A stretch of 34,214 bases of DNA from Nanobdellota archaeon (GTDB lineage: Archaea; Nanobdellota; Nanobdellia; SCGC-AAA011-G17; ARS1403): assembly GCA_002687825.1 (NCBI GenBank), contig NZBI01000005.1, positions 60,619 through 94,832 of the forward strand. The letters are read 5' to 3'. Position 1 is the first letter of the stretch. Each line of letters starts with the position of its first letter. The notes below the pieces were generated by a model, which searched no databases, had not been told where the DNA came from, and saw nothing but the letters and a program-made list of their open reading frames with translations. Of this stretch, positions 8,911 to 16,308 are shown piece by piece. Made by a program: the position numbers and the translations under genes.

Positions 8911-9942
8911 TTAATGATCTCTCTTAGCAACATATTCAGCAATTTCTAATAAGAATTCTTTAGCATCTTCTCTTATTTCAGCATCTTTAATAATTGTTTT
9001 AGATTCTTCAATAAATTCATCAGATTTTCCTCTACAATATTCTAAAGCATATTTTTTAATAATCTCTCTTATTTTCTCAGCATCTTCTTCCTTCAAATCA
9101 TCATTTAAGTTTTTTAAAATGAATTCTCTTTCTTCATCATTACAATCCTTCAAAGTTTTAATCAACAATAATGTCCTTTTACCTTCTTTCAAATCTGAAT
9201 CACTTGGTTTCCCAGTTTTCTCTTCATCACCAAAAATTCCATTAATATCATCATTTATCTGAAATCCTTTCCCTAAAACAACACCATAATCCAATAATGT
9301 TTTCACATCTTCGGCTCCAGCCAAAACAGCTCCAATATGTAAAGGACCTTCAACAGTGTAAGATGCAGTCTTTAATCTGTAAACTCTTAGAACATCTTCT
9401 TCATTTAATTCACTTGGATTTTTCTTCTCAAAAACAACATCTTTTAATTGACCATAAATACAAGTCTCAAAAACTTTATTCATTATTTCAGTGCCTTTAG
9501 CTTTGTTTTCAAAATCCGTTTTCAATAAGATCTCATTAGCTAAAGTACAAGCCACATCTCCAGCACAGATAGCCATTGAAACTCCAAAATGTTCTTTATC
9601 TATAACATCATATTTTTTCTCATACATTATATGCATAGAATCTTTCCCTCTCCTCAAAACATCTTTATCCATAATATCATCATGAATTAAAAAATAACTT
9701 TGCATTAATTCCATAGCCATACTAGCTTTTATAATTTCATTATCTAATTCTTTAAAACAAAGATATCCATAAACTAACATTCCAGCCCTAATTCTTTTTC
9801 CAGCTCTCAATGTGTAATCTTTCAAAAACTCTAAAACTTCTTTAGAATTCTCATCTTCAGCTTCTTGAATTTTACTATCAAAATATTTATTTAACTCTTC
9901 TTCAACTTTAATTTTAATTTCTTTTAATTTCTCTAAAGACAT
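8911..9942 (-). CDS. polyprenyl diphosphate synthase (geranylgeranyl/farnesyl type)
   Basis: This 343-residue trans-isoprenyl diphosphate synthase condenses IPP with allylic diphosphates. The first aspartate-rich motif is D88-D89-I-M-D92 in FLIHDDIMDKDVLRRGK. The second is FQINDDINGIFGDEEKTGKP, with the archaeal-style GDEEKTGKPSDSD loop. GKRIRAGMLVYGY near residue 48 is the IPP-binding region. The likely product is GGPP for archaeal ether lipids, also serving as the primer for UppS, but chain length cannot be fixed from sequence alone. The gene has its own TTTAAA box, placed at the extreme 3' side of the upstream kinase gene, so it need not depend on read-through. Confidence 0.93.
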   Translation of the reverse strand: MSLEKLKEIKIKVEEELNKYFDSKIQEAEDENSKEVLEFLKDYTLRAGKRIRAGMLVYGYLCFKELDNEIIKASMAMELMQSYFLIHDDIMDKDVLRRGKDSMHIMYEKKYDVIDKEHFGVSMAICAGDVACTLANEILLKTDFENKAKGTEIMNKVFETCIYGQLKDVVFEKKNPSELNEEDVLRVYRLKTASYTVEGPLHIGAVLAGAEDVKTLLDYGVVLGKGFQINDDINGIFGDEEKTGKPSDSDLKEGKRTLLLIKTLKDCNDEEREFILKNLNDDLKEEDAEKIREIIKKYALEYCRGKSDEFIEESKTIIKDAEIREDAKEFLLEIAEYVAKRDH

Positions 9943-9966
9943 AGAACTATCAAAAAATTAACTCTT

Positions 9967-9972
9967 TTTAAA
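9967..9972 (-). promoter_or_regulatory. TATA-like box of the polyprenyl synthase
   Basis: TTTAAA centred 27.5 nt upstream of the ATG (A at 9942), squeezed into the 31-nt gap after the kinase stop codon. Confidence 0.55.
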
Positions 9973-9973
9973 T

Positions 9974-10411
9974 TTAATTGTCTTCTACCTCAACCTTATG
10001 TTTTAATTCCATAGCTTCTTCAAAACAAACATCAAAAATCTCACAATCTAAATTTTCTCTTATTTTATCTTCTTTATATTTCCTTTTCTCTAATCTTCTT
10101 CTCAATTCTTTTAAACCACATTTAACAATAATAACCTTAGAAACATATTTTTTAGGCAAATAATGACTCAAATGTCCATCAATAACCAAATCATCCCCAG
10201 AATTTTTAATAAATTCAATTAGTTTCTTATTCAACTTCTTAATATCAACATCCCAAGTCTTCATTTTCTTATCATAGTTATCTTTTAGTTTATTCTCCTC
10301 AATAAAAGAATTCAAATCAACATAAGAATACTTTAATTTTTTACTTAATTTTTTAGAATAAGTACTTTTACCAACACCTACGCTTCCACTAACACAAATG
10401 ACTTTTACCAT
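9974..10411 (-). CDS. AK6/Fap7-like adenylate kinase family NTPase
   Basis: This is a small P-loop kinase with Walker A GSVGVGKST at residues 9-17, DVDIKKLNKKL, VIDGHLSHYLP, a lid region (CGLKELRRRLEKRKYKEDKIRENLDCEI) and an FDVCFEEA helix. The pattern fits the AK6/Fap7 (hCINAP) branch, which has adenylate kinase activity and helps mature the small ribosomal subunit. The chain is about 145 residues, some 25-30 shorter at the C-terminus than usual. The longest frame starts at a TTG (10471) upstream of the promoter box. The ATG at 10411 is chosen because the shared box at 10436-10441 lies 27.5 nt upstream and translation then opens directly into MVKVICVSGS. The ATG at 10414 is also possible. 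Confidence 0.85.
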   Translation of the reverse strand: MVKVICVSGSVGVGKSTYSKKLSKKLKYSYVDLNSFIEENKLKDNYDKKMKTWDVDIKKLNKKLIEFIKNSGDDLVIDGHLSHYLPKKYVSKVIIVKCGLKELRRRLEKRKYKEDKIRENLDCEIFDVCFEEAMELKHKVEVEDN

Positions 10412-10435
10412 CATATATGTTATATATTGATAATT

Positions 10436-10441
10436 TTTAAA
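10436..10441. promoter_or_regulatory. shared bidirectional TATA-like box (AK6-like kinase / 10465 gene)
   Basis: One palindromic TTTAAA centred at 10438.5 lies 26.5 nt from the ATG at 10465 on the plus strand and 27.5 nt from the ATG at 10411 on the minus strand. No second box serves either gene, so both leaderless transcripts appear to use the same element. Confidence 0.6.
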
Positions 10442-10464
10442 TACATTGTTTCTAACATAAAAAC

Positions 10465-10986
10465 ATGCCAAAATTCAATTCTACTTATTCCGAAGAGCTA
10501 AAAGGAAAAGTACCATCCGAAGAAGAAGGAGGATACATTTTAGGCATGTCTATAGAAATAGGATCATTTAATGCCAGAGAACAATTAAGCAAAAAGGGTT
10601 ATTTCACTAGTAAAAATGACACAACATCGAAAATAGAGGAAGCAAAATTCATCGCGGAAGAGCAAGAAAATATTCTAAGACTACTAGAAGTAGAAAATAC
10701 GGTAGGAGTAATAGAAACCTTAGAACACGCACTAAATGTAATACATGAAAAAGACGAAGTTCCAAGTAGTCAACTATCGAGTTGTATAGACAGACTCAGA
10801 GAACAAGAAGGCAAAATGTATCCTTTGATAATGGGAAGTAGAATTGAAAAAAGACTAAAAGAGTCTAAAAGAAAACATCCTAATCCACCAACGGAAAGAG
10901 ATATGGCTAAGACATTTCTAGACGAAGAATATGTAATGAGACATTCTGTTCTTTACGAACTTAATCATGGATCAAAGTTCCAGTAA
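10465..10986 (+). CDS. hypothetical soluble helical protein
   Basis: This is a 173-residue hydrophilic, mostly helical protein that I do not recognise. It has no signal peptide, membrane helix, Cys motif or nucleotide-binding loop. Long amphipathic stretches occur around residues 50-100 (KIEEAKFIAEEQENILRLLE, TLEHALNVIHEK), and a basic patch at about 131-141 (RIEKRLKESKRKH). It is divergent from the AK6-like kinase, sharing one promoter box. It converges on pyrH with a 26-nt overlap of coding ends. Codon use is slightly less A-biased at third positions than in neighbours (acg, tcg and gcg codons), a weak hint of separate origin. Confidence 0.7.
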   Translation: MPKFNSTYSEELKGKVPSEEEGGYILGMSIEIGSFNAREQLSKKGYFTSKNDTTSKIEEAKFIAEEQENILRLLEVENTVGVIETLEHALNVIHEKDEVPSSQLSSCIDRLREQEGKMYPLIMGSRIEKRLKESKRKHPNPPTERDMAKTFLDEEYVMRHSVLYELNHGSKFQ

Positions 10987-11635
10987 ACTTCTCTTTTTTA
11001 ATTATTTTACTTAAATCCTCAATATTCTTAGTAATATAAGTTTTAATTTTTTCTTTACTAATAACCTTAGCAGCACTTTGATCCAAAACAAAATTCTGTC
11101 CAGGTTTAAATTTTAATTTATTCACTATTTTTGAAAAATCTTTAAAAGAAATTTCAGGAATAAATTTAGCAGTTTTATATTTCTTAGGATTCTTATCAAA
11201 CAACCCCTTAACATTTGTAACATTAACGAAAGCATCTGCCTTTATAGATTTAGCAATATCCGCAGCAGTTCCATCCGAAGTCATCTTAGGTTTAAACTCA
11301 ACCGCACCAGTAACAACAACATTATTCCTTTTCAATAATTTATTAACTTCTCTCAAACTTTCAGGAGCTGAAGAATTAGCACCAATAAAATTACTAACAA
11401 GCATTGCATTTAATCTAGTTGTCTCAAAACCTAAAAAACTTAATTTTTTCTTATCTAATTTTTCTTTTTTCAGAGTATTAATATATTTTCTAGCAACACT
11501 CCCCCCACCAACTACAACAACGATTTTATTTCTTTTTTTTATCTTATTAATTACTTTTTTAAAAGATTTCAAGAATTCATAATCTATCTTATTCGGAACT
11601 ACTCTACTCCCACCTAAACTAATTACTAATTTCAT
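10961..11635 (-). CDS. pyrH: archaeal-type UMP kinase
   Basis: This 224-residue amino-acid-kinase-fold protein matches archaeal UMP kinase in length. It phosphorylates UMP to UDP in pyrimidine nucleotide synthesis. Visible features are the N-terminal VISLGGSRVV, the VVVVGGGSVARKYI glycine loop, FETTRLNAML, and TSDGTAADIAKSI as the UMP-site region (DGTAAD). NVKGLFDKNPKKYKTA as nucleotide-binding loop, FVLDQSAAKVISKEKI and the closing GTLIHD complete the pattern. It overlaps the DUF357 gene by 17 nt upstream, and GGAG about 4 nt before the ATG serves as its Shine-Dalgarno, so it is expressed from the DUF357 promoter. Its 3' end overlaps the convergent 10465 gene. Confidence 0.92.
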   Translation of the reverse strand: MKLVISLGGSRVVPNKIDYEFLKSFKKVINKIKKRNKIVVVVGGGSVARKYINTLKKEKLDKKKLSFLGFETTRLNAMLVSNFIGANSSAPESLREVNKLLKRNNVVVTGAVEFKPKMTSDGTAADIAKSIKADAFVNVTNVKGLFDKNPKKYKTAKFIPEISFKDFSKIVNKLKFKPGQNFVLDQSAAKVISKEKIKTYITKNIEDLSKIIKKEKFTGTLIHD

Positions 11636-11924
11636 CTACTCCAGCAAATAATTTAGAATCATTAACTTCAAATATACCTAACTTTACACCAGCATCTAAC
11701 CACCCATGAGCATAATTTAAAGCCGCAAATGCATTAACTTTATCATCATTTTCCAAAAAATGCTTAGCATCTTGAATGTATCTCTCCACAGTATCTAAAA
11801 AATCTACTCTAGCGTTCTTCAAATAGTCCAATTTAAGACTTTGATTAGAAGTTTTAGCCTTTTCAAACGCTCTTTCAGCTACTTCGAAGTATTTATTCAA
11901 TTTATCATCTGTAATTTCATTCAT
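11619..11924 (-). CDS. DUF357 helical protein
   Basis: This 101-residue all-helical protein matches the archaeal DUF357 family. The hallmark is DYLKNARVDFLDTVERYIQDAKHFLENDDKVNAFAALNYAHGWLDAG (residues about 31-78), a HEPN-like arrangement ending in the conserved AHGWLDAG. The biochemical role of the family is not established, and no catalytic R-x4-6-H of the HEPN ribonucleases is evident. It leads a two-gene operon with pyrH, overlapping it by 17 nt. Its box (11949-11954) is 27.5 nt upstream, pressed against the 3' end of the RelA/SpoT gene. Confidence 0.82.
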   Translation of the reverse strand: MNEITDDKLNKYFEVAERAFEKAKTSNQSLKLDYLKNARVDFLDTVERYIQDAKHFLENDDKVNAFAALNYAHGWLDAGVKLGIFEVNDSKLFAGVDEISN

Positions 11925-11948
11925 AATAAAAAAGAAGATATTTAGTTA

Positions 11949-11954
11949 TTTAAA
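11949..11954 (-). promoter_or_regulatory. TATA-like box of the DUF357-pyrH operon
   Basis: TTTAAA centred 27.5 nt upstream of the DUF357 ATG. It begins 3 nt beyond the RelA/SpoT stop codon. Confidence 0.55.
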
Positions 11955-11956
11955 CC

Positions 11957-13828
11957 TTACTCTAAACTAACTTTCTTAACATCTGCTAATCTCTTAACTC
12001 TATCAATAATATCCCTCAAATGCTCTATACCATCAAAATTAATAGTCAAAGTGCATTCAGCATCTGCGCCAAAATTCTTAGCACTAGCTAAAGAAACATT
12101 AGTCCCAGTGGCAGCGATTGTATTCAACACATCAGCAAATAACCCCACTCTATCTAAGGCTTTTATTTTAAGTTTTAATTCAGAATTAAAATTTTTCAAC
12201 CATTGAACTTTCAAAATCTTTTTCCTAATTCTAGAAACATTCCTACAATCGGTTTTATGAACAATAATTTTAGTCCCTACAGTATTTCCATATCCAATTA
12301 ATTCATCTCCAGGCAAAGGCCCACAACAAGCACTAAACCTAACTTTAAAATCATTCAAACCAGAAACATGCAATATATTATGACTAACTTCTTCATTAAT
12401 TTTTAGAACATTATATCCTCTTCCAGAAACACCTTGTCTAATCTTCAAACTATGTCTAATCTTACTCAAAGCTTTAGAAGTTCTAACAAATTTCAACCAA
12501 TCTCTACTAGGTCTTTGGTTCTTAGAAGTCAATATCTCAACAACATCCCCTGTCTTTAATTCATATCTTAAACTAACAAATCTTCCATTAACTCTAGCAC
12601 CAGTGCATTTCTCTCCAACATCACTATGAACAGCATAAGCGAAATCAATAGGGCTAGAATTTTCACTCAACTCAATAATTTGGCCTTTGGGAGTAAAAGC
12701 AAAAATATTAGTTCCAAACAAATCAATTTTTACAGATTTCATAAATTTACTGGGACTTTGATCCCTAAATTCTAAAATTTGTTTTAACCAACTCAATCTC
12801 CTATCAAACCTCTCCTCTCCACTAACACCTTTATATTTCCAATGTGCTGCCACACCCCCGTCAGCTATATCATCCATTTCTTGAGTTCTTATTTGAACTT
12901 CAACAAGATTGTTATCCTCAGTTAAAATTCCTGTATGTAAAGATTGATAAAAATTAGGCTTAGGATTCGCAATATAATCCTTTAATCTTAAAGGAACTGG
13001 CTTCCAAAAATTATGAATAATCCCTAAAGCTTCGTAACATCTTTCAACATTGTCAGTAATTATTCTCAATCCAATCAAATCCTGAACTTTTTCGAAATCT
13101 AAGCTTTTCAACCTCATCTTCCGATAAATACTATAGAAATGTTTAGGCCTTCCAAAAATCTTAACATCTAAATTATTTCTTTTTAATTCTTCACTTAAAG
13201 CTTTAATAATATTCTCAATATCTTTTTCCCTATTTTTTCTTGTTTTAGAAAACTTATATTTAAAATCTTGATAAATTTCAGGCTCTAAATATCTAAAAGC
13301 AAGATCTTCTAGTTCCCACTTTATATTAGCTAATCCTAATCTGTAAGCTAAAGTAGCGTAAATATCAATAGTCTCTCTACTAATTTTTTTAATTTTCTCA
13401 GGAGTATGATATTCTAAAGTTCTCATATTATGTAACCTATCTGCCAATTTAATAATCAAAACTCTAACATCTTTAGCAGAAGAAACTAACATTTTCCTTA
13501 TATTCTCAACATTATTTGCTCTGACAGATTTCCTCTTCAAAGTATTAATTTCAGTTACTCCATCAACCAGTTCCACAACATCTTTACCAAACTCTTTCTC
13601 CAATTCCTCATAAGTATAAGAAGTGTCTTCCAAAACATCATGCAACAATCCAGCCGCAATAACTTCCTCACCCAATCCTAAAGTATCTAAAATTTTAGCA
13701 ACTTCTTCACAATGTATAAAATAAGGCTCTCCACTTAGTCTTTTTTGATCTTCATGTGCCTTTCTAGCGAAATTATAAGCTCTTTCAATTAATCCCGATT
13801 TATCCTTAGAAAAGTCCAATTCTTGCAT
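11957..13828 (-). CDS. rel: bifunctional RelA/SpoT homologue, (p)ppGpp synthetase/hydrolase
   Basis: This 623-residue long RSH enzyme makes and degrades the alarmone (p)ppGpp. The hydrolase HD domain is intact: H39, H63-D64, E67-D68 and ADRLHNMRT with D130 and N134. The synthetase domain is also intact, with R227/K229/S233/K237-M238 in GRPKHFYSIYRKM, D250 in DLIGLR, Y294 in NFYQSLHT and E310 in VEVQIRT. A TGS domain (about 372-440), a zinc-finger/RIS region with FSACCGPLPGDE and HKTDC, and a C-terminal ACT domain (about 550-623) follow. This is the bacterial Rel/SpoT layout. Such genes are rare in archaea, so acquisition from bacteria is likely. It is divergent from the E1 operon and shares one promoter box with it. 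Confidence 0.96.
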   Translation of the reverse strand: MQELDFSKDKSGLIERAYNFARKAHEDQKRLSGEPYFIHCEEVAKILDTLGLGEEVIAAGLLHDVLEDTSYTYEELEKEFGKDVVELVDGVTEINTLKRKSVRANNVENIRKMLVSSAKDVRVLIIKLADRLHNMRTLEYHTPEKIKKISRETIDIYATLAYRLGLANIKWELEDLAFRYLEPEIYQDFKYKFSKTRKNREKDIENIIKALSEELKRNNLDVKIFGRPKHFYSIYRKMRLKSLDFEKVQDLIGLRIITDNVERCYEALGIIHNFWKPVPLRLKDYIANPKPNFYQSLHTGILTEDNNLVEVQIRTQEMDDIADGGVAAHWKYKGVSGEERFDRRLSWLKQILEFRDQSPSKFMKSVKIDLFGTNIFAFTPKGQIIELSENSSPIDFAYAVHSDVGEKCTGARVNGRFVSLRYELKTGDVVEILTSKNQRPSRDWLKFVRTSKALSKIRHSLKIRQGVSGRGYNVLKINEEVSHNILHVSGLNDFKVRFSACCGPLPGDELIGYGNTVGTKIIVHKTDCRNVSRIRKKILKVQWLKNFNSELKLKIKALDRVGLFADVLNTIAATGTNVSLASAKNFGADAECTLTINFDGIEHLRDIIDRVKRLADVKKVSLE

Positions 13829-13851
13829 AAATGTACTAAAACATCAATGTT

Positions 13852-13857
13852 TTTAAA
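13852..13857. promoter_or_regulatory. shared bidirectional TATA-like box (RelA/SpoT / E1 operon)
   Basis: A single palindromic TTTAAA centred at 13854.5 is exactly 26.5 nt from the ATG of the plus-strand E1 gene (13881) and 26.5 nt from the ATG of the minus-strand RSH gene (13828). The 52-nt spacer holds no other box. Confidence 0.65.
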
Positions 13858-13880
13858 CATATTTAATCACAATTATAACT

Positions 13881-14840
13881 ATGAGATATTCAAGGCAAGT
13901 AGTATTCGAAAAAATAGGATCTAAAGGTCAAGAACTACTAAAAAAATCAAAAGTTACAATTTTAGGTTTAGGAGCAATAGGTACTAGGACCGCAGAATTA
14001 CTAACAAGAGCAGGTGTTGGTTCTTTAACTTTAATAGATAGAGATATAGTAGAATTATCTAACTTACAAAGACAAACTTTATTCATAGAAGAAGATTTAA
14101 ACAAATCAAAATCCTTAACAGCTCTAAAACATCTTAAAAAGATCAATTCTCAAGTAAAAATAAAAGCAGTTTTCAAAGACATTAATCCTAAAAATATCAA
14201 TTTTCTAAAAGGAGATTTAATTTTAGATTGCACAGACAACATGGAAACTAGATTTTTACTAAATGAACATTGTCTAAAAAATAATATTCCTTGGATTTTT
14301 TCATCTATTATAGGTTCTTCAGGAATGGTTTTTAATATTGTTCCAACTAAAACTCCTTGTTTCAATTGCATTTTCAACAAACCAGAAGAAGTTCTAGGAA
14401 CATGTGACACAGAAGGAATTATCAACACAACAGCATCATTAGTTTCATCCTTACAAGTAACAGAAGCTTTCAAAATGTTAACTCAACAACCTTATCTAAA
14501 AAACTTAACTTACTTTGATTTATGGAAGAATAAAATAGAAAAAATAAAAGTAAAAAAATTACAAAATTGTCAAACTTGCAAAAATAATTTCACATATTTA
14601 AACGAAGAATCCTCAGATGATCTAATAAAAATCTGCGGTAATAATTCTTACCAATTAAGAGGTAGAGCTTTAAAATTACAAGAAGTAGCCAAAAGATTAA
14701 AAAAATTAGATAAAGTTATATTAAACAGTGATTGCTTAATATTCAAAGAACTAACAATGTTCCCAGATGGAAGAGCTTTAATCAAAGCTTCATCCCCAGA
14801 AAGGGCAAAATCATTATACACTAAATATATAGGAAATTAA
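13881..14840 (+). CDS. E1-like ubiquitin-activating enzyme (MoeB/ThiF/UbaA family)
   Basis: This 319-residue enzyme adenylates the C-terminal glycine of a ubiquitin-like sulfur carrier. The nucleotide-binding G29-L-G-A-I-G34 loop, the DRDIVELSNLQRQ motif and DCTDN are present. The candidate catalytic Cys is C175 in GTCDTEGI. A four-Cys zinc site is at C160/C163 and C230/C233. The C-terminal 70 residues form the extension seen in archaeal MoeB-like E1s, with YQLRGRALKLQEVAKRL and FPDGRALIKAS. It heads a four-gene operon with 1-nt spacing or overlap. Its partners are the ubiquitin-like protein at 14952 and the thiolase at 15148, so tRNA thiolation (and possibly protein sampylation) is the expected pathway. 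Confidence 0.93.
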   Translation: MRYSRQVVFEKIGSKGQELLKKSKVTILGLGAIGTRTAELLTRAGVGSLTLIDRDIVELSNLQRQTLFIEEDLNKSKSLTALKHLKKINSQVKIKAVFKDINPKNINFLKGDLILDCTDNMETRFLLNEHCLKNNIPWIFSSIIGSSGMVFNIVPTKTPCFNCIFNKPEEVLGTCDTEGIINTTASLVSSLQVTEAFKMLTQQPYLKNLTYFDLWKNKIEKIKVKKLQNCQTCKNNFTYLNEESSDDLIKICGNNSYQLRGRALKLQEVAKRLKKLDKVILNSDCLIFKELTMFPDGRALIKASSPERAKSLYTKYIGN

Positions 14841-14841
14841 A

Positions 14842-14952
14842 ATGTCAGATGATGTATCTTACGGAAAAAGGAAATCTAAAGGAGATAAAAAAGCAAAGAG
14901 GCGTTATAGAGTTTACAAAAAAGGTGGTAAATTCAGAAGTAAAGACGAATAA
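14842..14952 (+). CDS. 36-residue basic protein within the tRNA-thiolation operon
   Basis: This small open frame lies between the E1 stop (1-nt gap) and the ubiquitin-like gene, which it overlaps by one base (TAATG). The product starts MSDDVSYGKRKSKGDKKAKR and ends with RYRVYKKGGKFRSKDE. It is about 40% Lys plus Arg, without Cys or hydrophobic core, so it is probably disordered or RNA-bound. An AGGAA upstream is a weak Shine-Dalgarno. The exact fit between two operon genes argues that it is real. A tRNA-binding accessory role is inference. Confidence 0.7.
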   Translation: MSDDVSYGKRKSKGDKKAKRRYRVYKKGGKFRSKDE

Positions 14953-15146
14953 TGCCAACTATATTTTTAGAGAAGGAAGACGTAACTAAAACAGTAGATG
15001 CTACAACATTAAAAGAAGTTTATGAAAAACTAAACATAAATTCTACAACAGTAATAGCAACTAAAAATGATGAACTAATCATAGAATCAACTAAACTAAA
15101 CTCTAAAGATAAAATAAAAATCCTTCCAGTTATCTCAGGCGGTTAA
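14952..15146 (+). CDS. ubiquitin-like sulfur carrier (SAMP/Urm1/ThiS-like)
   Basis: This 64-residue beta-grasp protein ends in the diglycine tail VISGG needed for adenylation by an E1 and thiocarboxylate formation. The body follows the ThiS/MoaD pattern, with TTLKEVYEKLNIN as the helix, TVIATKNDELI as the next strand and KLNSKDKIKILPVISGG at the end. Translation is coupled to the basic protein by TAATG overlap, and the thiolase starts 1 nt after its stop. The neighbours make it the sulfur donor for tRNA 2-thiouridine. Covalent protein tagging, as in haloarchaeal SAMPs, remains possible. Confidence 0.92.
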   Translation: MPTIFLEKEDVTKTVDATTLKEVYEKLNINSTTVIATKNDELIIESTKLNSKDKIKILPVISGG

Positions 15147-15147
15147 A

Positions 15148-16062
15148 ATGCCATGTAAGTTTTGTAAAACTAATCCTGTAATTAATCTCCCAAATAGCGA
15201 GATAAACTTATGTAAATCCTGTTTCATAAAATATTTTGAAAAAAAAGCCATAAAAACAATAAAACAATACAAATTAATAGAAAAAAATGATCACGTTATG
15301 GTAGCTTGTTCTGGTGGAAAAGACTCTTTATCTTTACTATATGTTTTAAACAAATTATCTTTGAAAGAAAGAAAAATAAAAGTAACAGCATTATTAATTG
15401 ATGAAGGAATTAAAGGTTATAGAGACGATTCTATAAAAGATGCTAAAAAATTCTGTAAAGAACATAAAATAAAATTACATATTGCTTCTTACAAAAAAGA
15501 ACTAGGAAAAACTTTAGACCAAATGAAATCTCAAAATCCAAATAAAATAGCATGCAGCATGTGCGGAGTTTTCAGAAGATCTTTACTAAACAAATCTTCA
15601 AGAGAATTAAAAGCAACTAAGTTAGCAACAGGCCACAACTTAGACGATGAAGCTCAAAGTATCTTAATGAACCAATTAAGAAATAACATAGCATTATCCT
15701 CAAGAATGGGGCCAAGAACAGGAACAGGAAAAGATCCCAGATTTATTCCAAGAATAAAACCTTTCTATTTCCTAACAGAAAAAGAAGTAGCAACTTACGC
15801 TTTTCTAAAAGGATTAATCTCAAAATTTAATGAATGCACTTACAATGAAGATTCCTACAGATTTGAAATTAGAGATCTATTAAATAATTTAGAACAAAAA
15901 TATCCAGGAACAAAACATTCCTTAGTCGCATCTTTCATAGAAATATTGCCAACATTAAAAAAAAGTTTCAAAGGAAAATCAATTGGAATTTGCAAAACCT
16001 GTGGTGAACCAACATCTTCAAACATATGTAAAGTTTGTAATTTAACAAAAGAAATTAACTAA
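15148..16062 (+). CDS. ncsA: tRNA 2-thiouridine synthetase (TtuA/Ncs6 family)
   Basis: This 304-residue PP-loop ATPase transfers sulfur to tRNA uridine. The N-terminal zinc ribbon has C3-x2-C6 and C22-x2-C25. The ATP pyrophosphatase loop is SGGKDS at 55-60. C136-S-M-C139 plus a downstream Cys near residue 230 match the three-cysteine Fe-S/catalytic site of TtuA-type enzymes, and TGHNLDDEAQ is conserved. A second zinc ribbon closes the protein (CKTCGEP and CKVC). Either U34 (Ncs6) or U54 (TtuA) could be the target. The operon supplies the E1 and sulfur carrier, so the pathway is complete apart from the primary sulfurtransferase. Confidence 0.95.
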   Translation: MPCKFCKTNPVINLPNSEINLCKSCFIKYFEKKAIKTIKQYKLIEKNDHVMVACSGGKDSLSLLYVLNKLSLKERKIKVTALLIDEGIKGYRDDSIKDAKKFCKEHKIKLHIASYKKELGKTLDQMKSQNPNKIACSMCGVFRRSLLNKSSRELKATKLATGHNLDDEAQSILMNQLRNNIALSSRMGPRTGTGKDPRFIPRIKPFYFLTEKEVATYAFLKGLISKFNECTYNEDSYRFEIRDLLNNLEQKYPGTKHSLVASFIEILPTLKKSFKGKSIGICKTCGEPTSSNICKVCNLTKEIN

Positions 16063-16258
16063 GCATCAAATCTGCATAGATTCTTTCAAATCGATCACGT
16101 CTTGAACCTCTATAAGCACTTAATTTAGTATCAATTTCACCCAATGCAGAATCATAAAAATTCTCATTTACTCCTAATCCATCAAATCTAAGGCGCTCAG
16201 CTCTCTCAATAATAATTGCTATATCTCTTTCTTCCTGAGTCATTCCCCATTTAATCAT
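16055..16258 (-). CDS. small hypothetical helical protein (paralogue A)
   Basis: This unrecognised 67-residue protein is mostly helical. The longest frame opens at a TTG (16270), but the TTTAAA at 16281-16286 lies 25.5 nt from the ATG at 16258, which is therefore chosen. The next in-frame Met (GMTQEERD) is another option. The end YDSALGEIDTKLSAYRGSRRDRFERIYADL aligns over about 30 positions with the next gene, suggesting tandem duplication. It overlaps the 3' end of the thiolase by 8 nt (convergent). Confidence 0.6.
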   Translation of the reverse strand: MIKWGMTQEERDIAIIIERAERLRFDGLGVNENFYDSALGEIDTKLSAYRGSRRDRFERIYADLMLS

Positions 16259-16280
16259 AAAAATACACAAATAATAAAAA

Positions 16281-16286
16281 TTTAAA
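16281..16286 (-). promoter_or_regulatory. TATA-like box of the 16055-16258 gene
   Basis: TTTAAA centred 25.5 nt upstream of the ATG at 16258. It decides the start in favour of that ATG over the TTG at 16270. Confidence 0.5.
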
Positions 16287-16308
16287 AAATCTTCTATTTT
16301 AAAATTGG

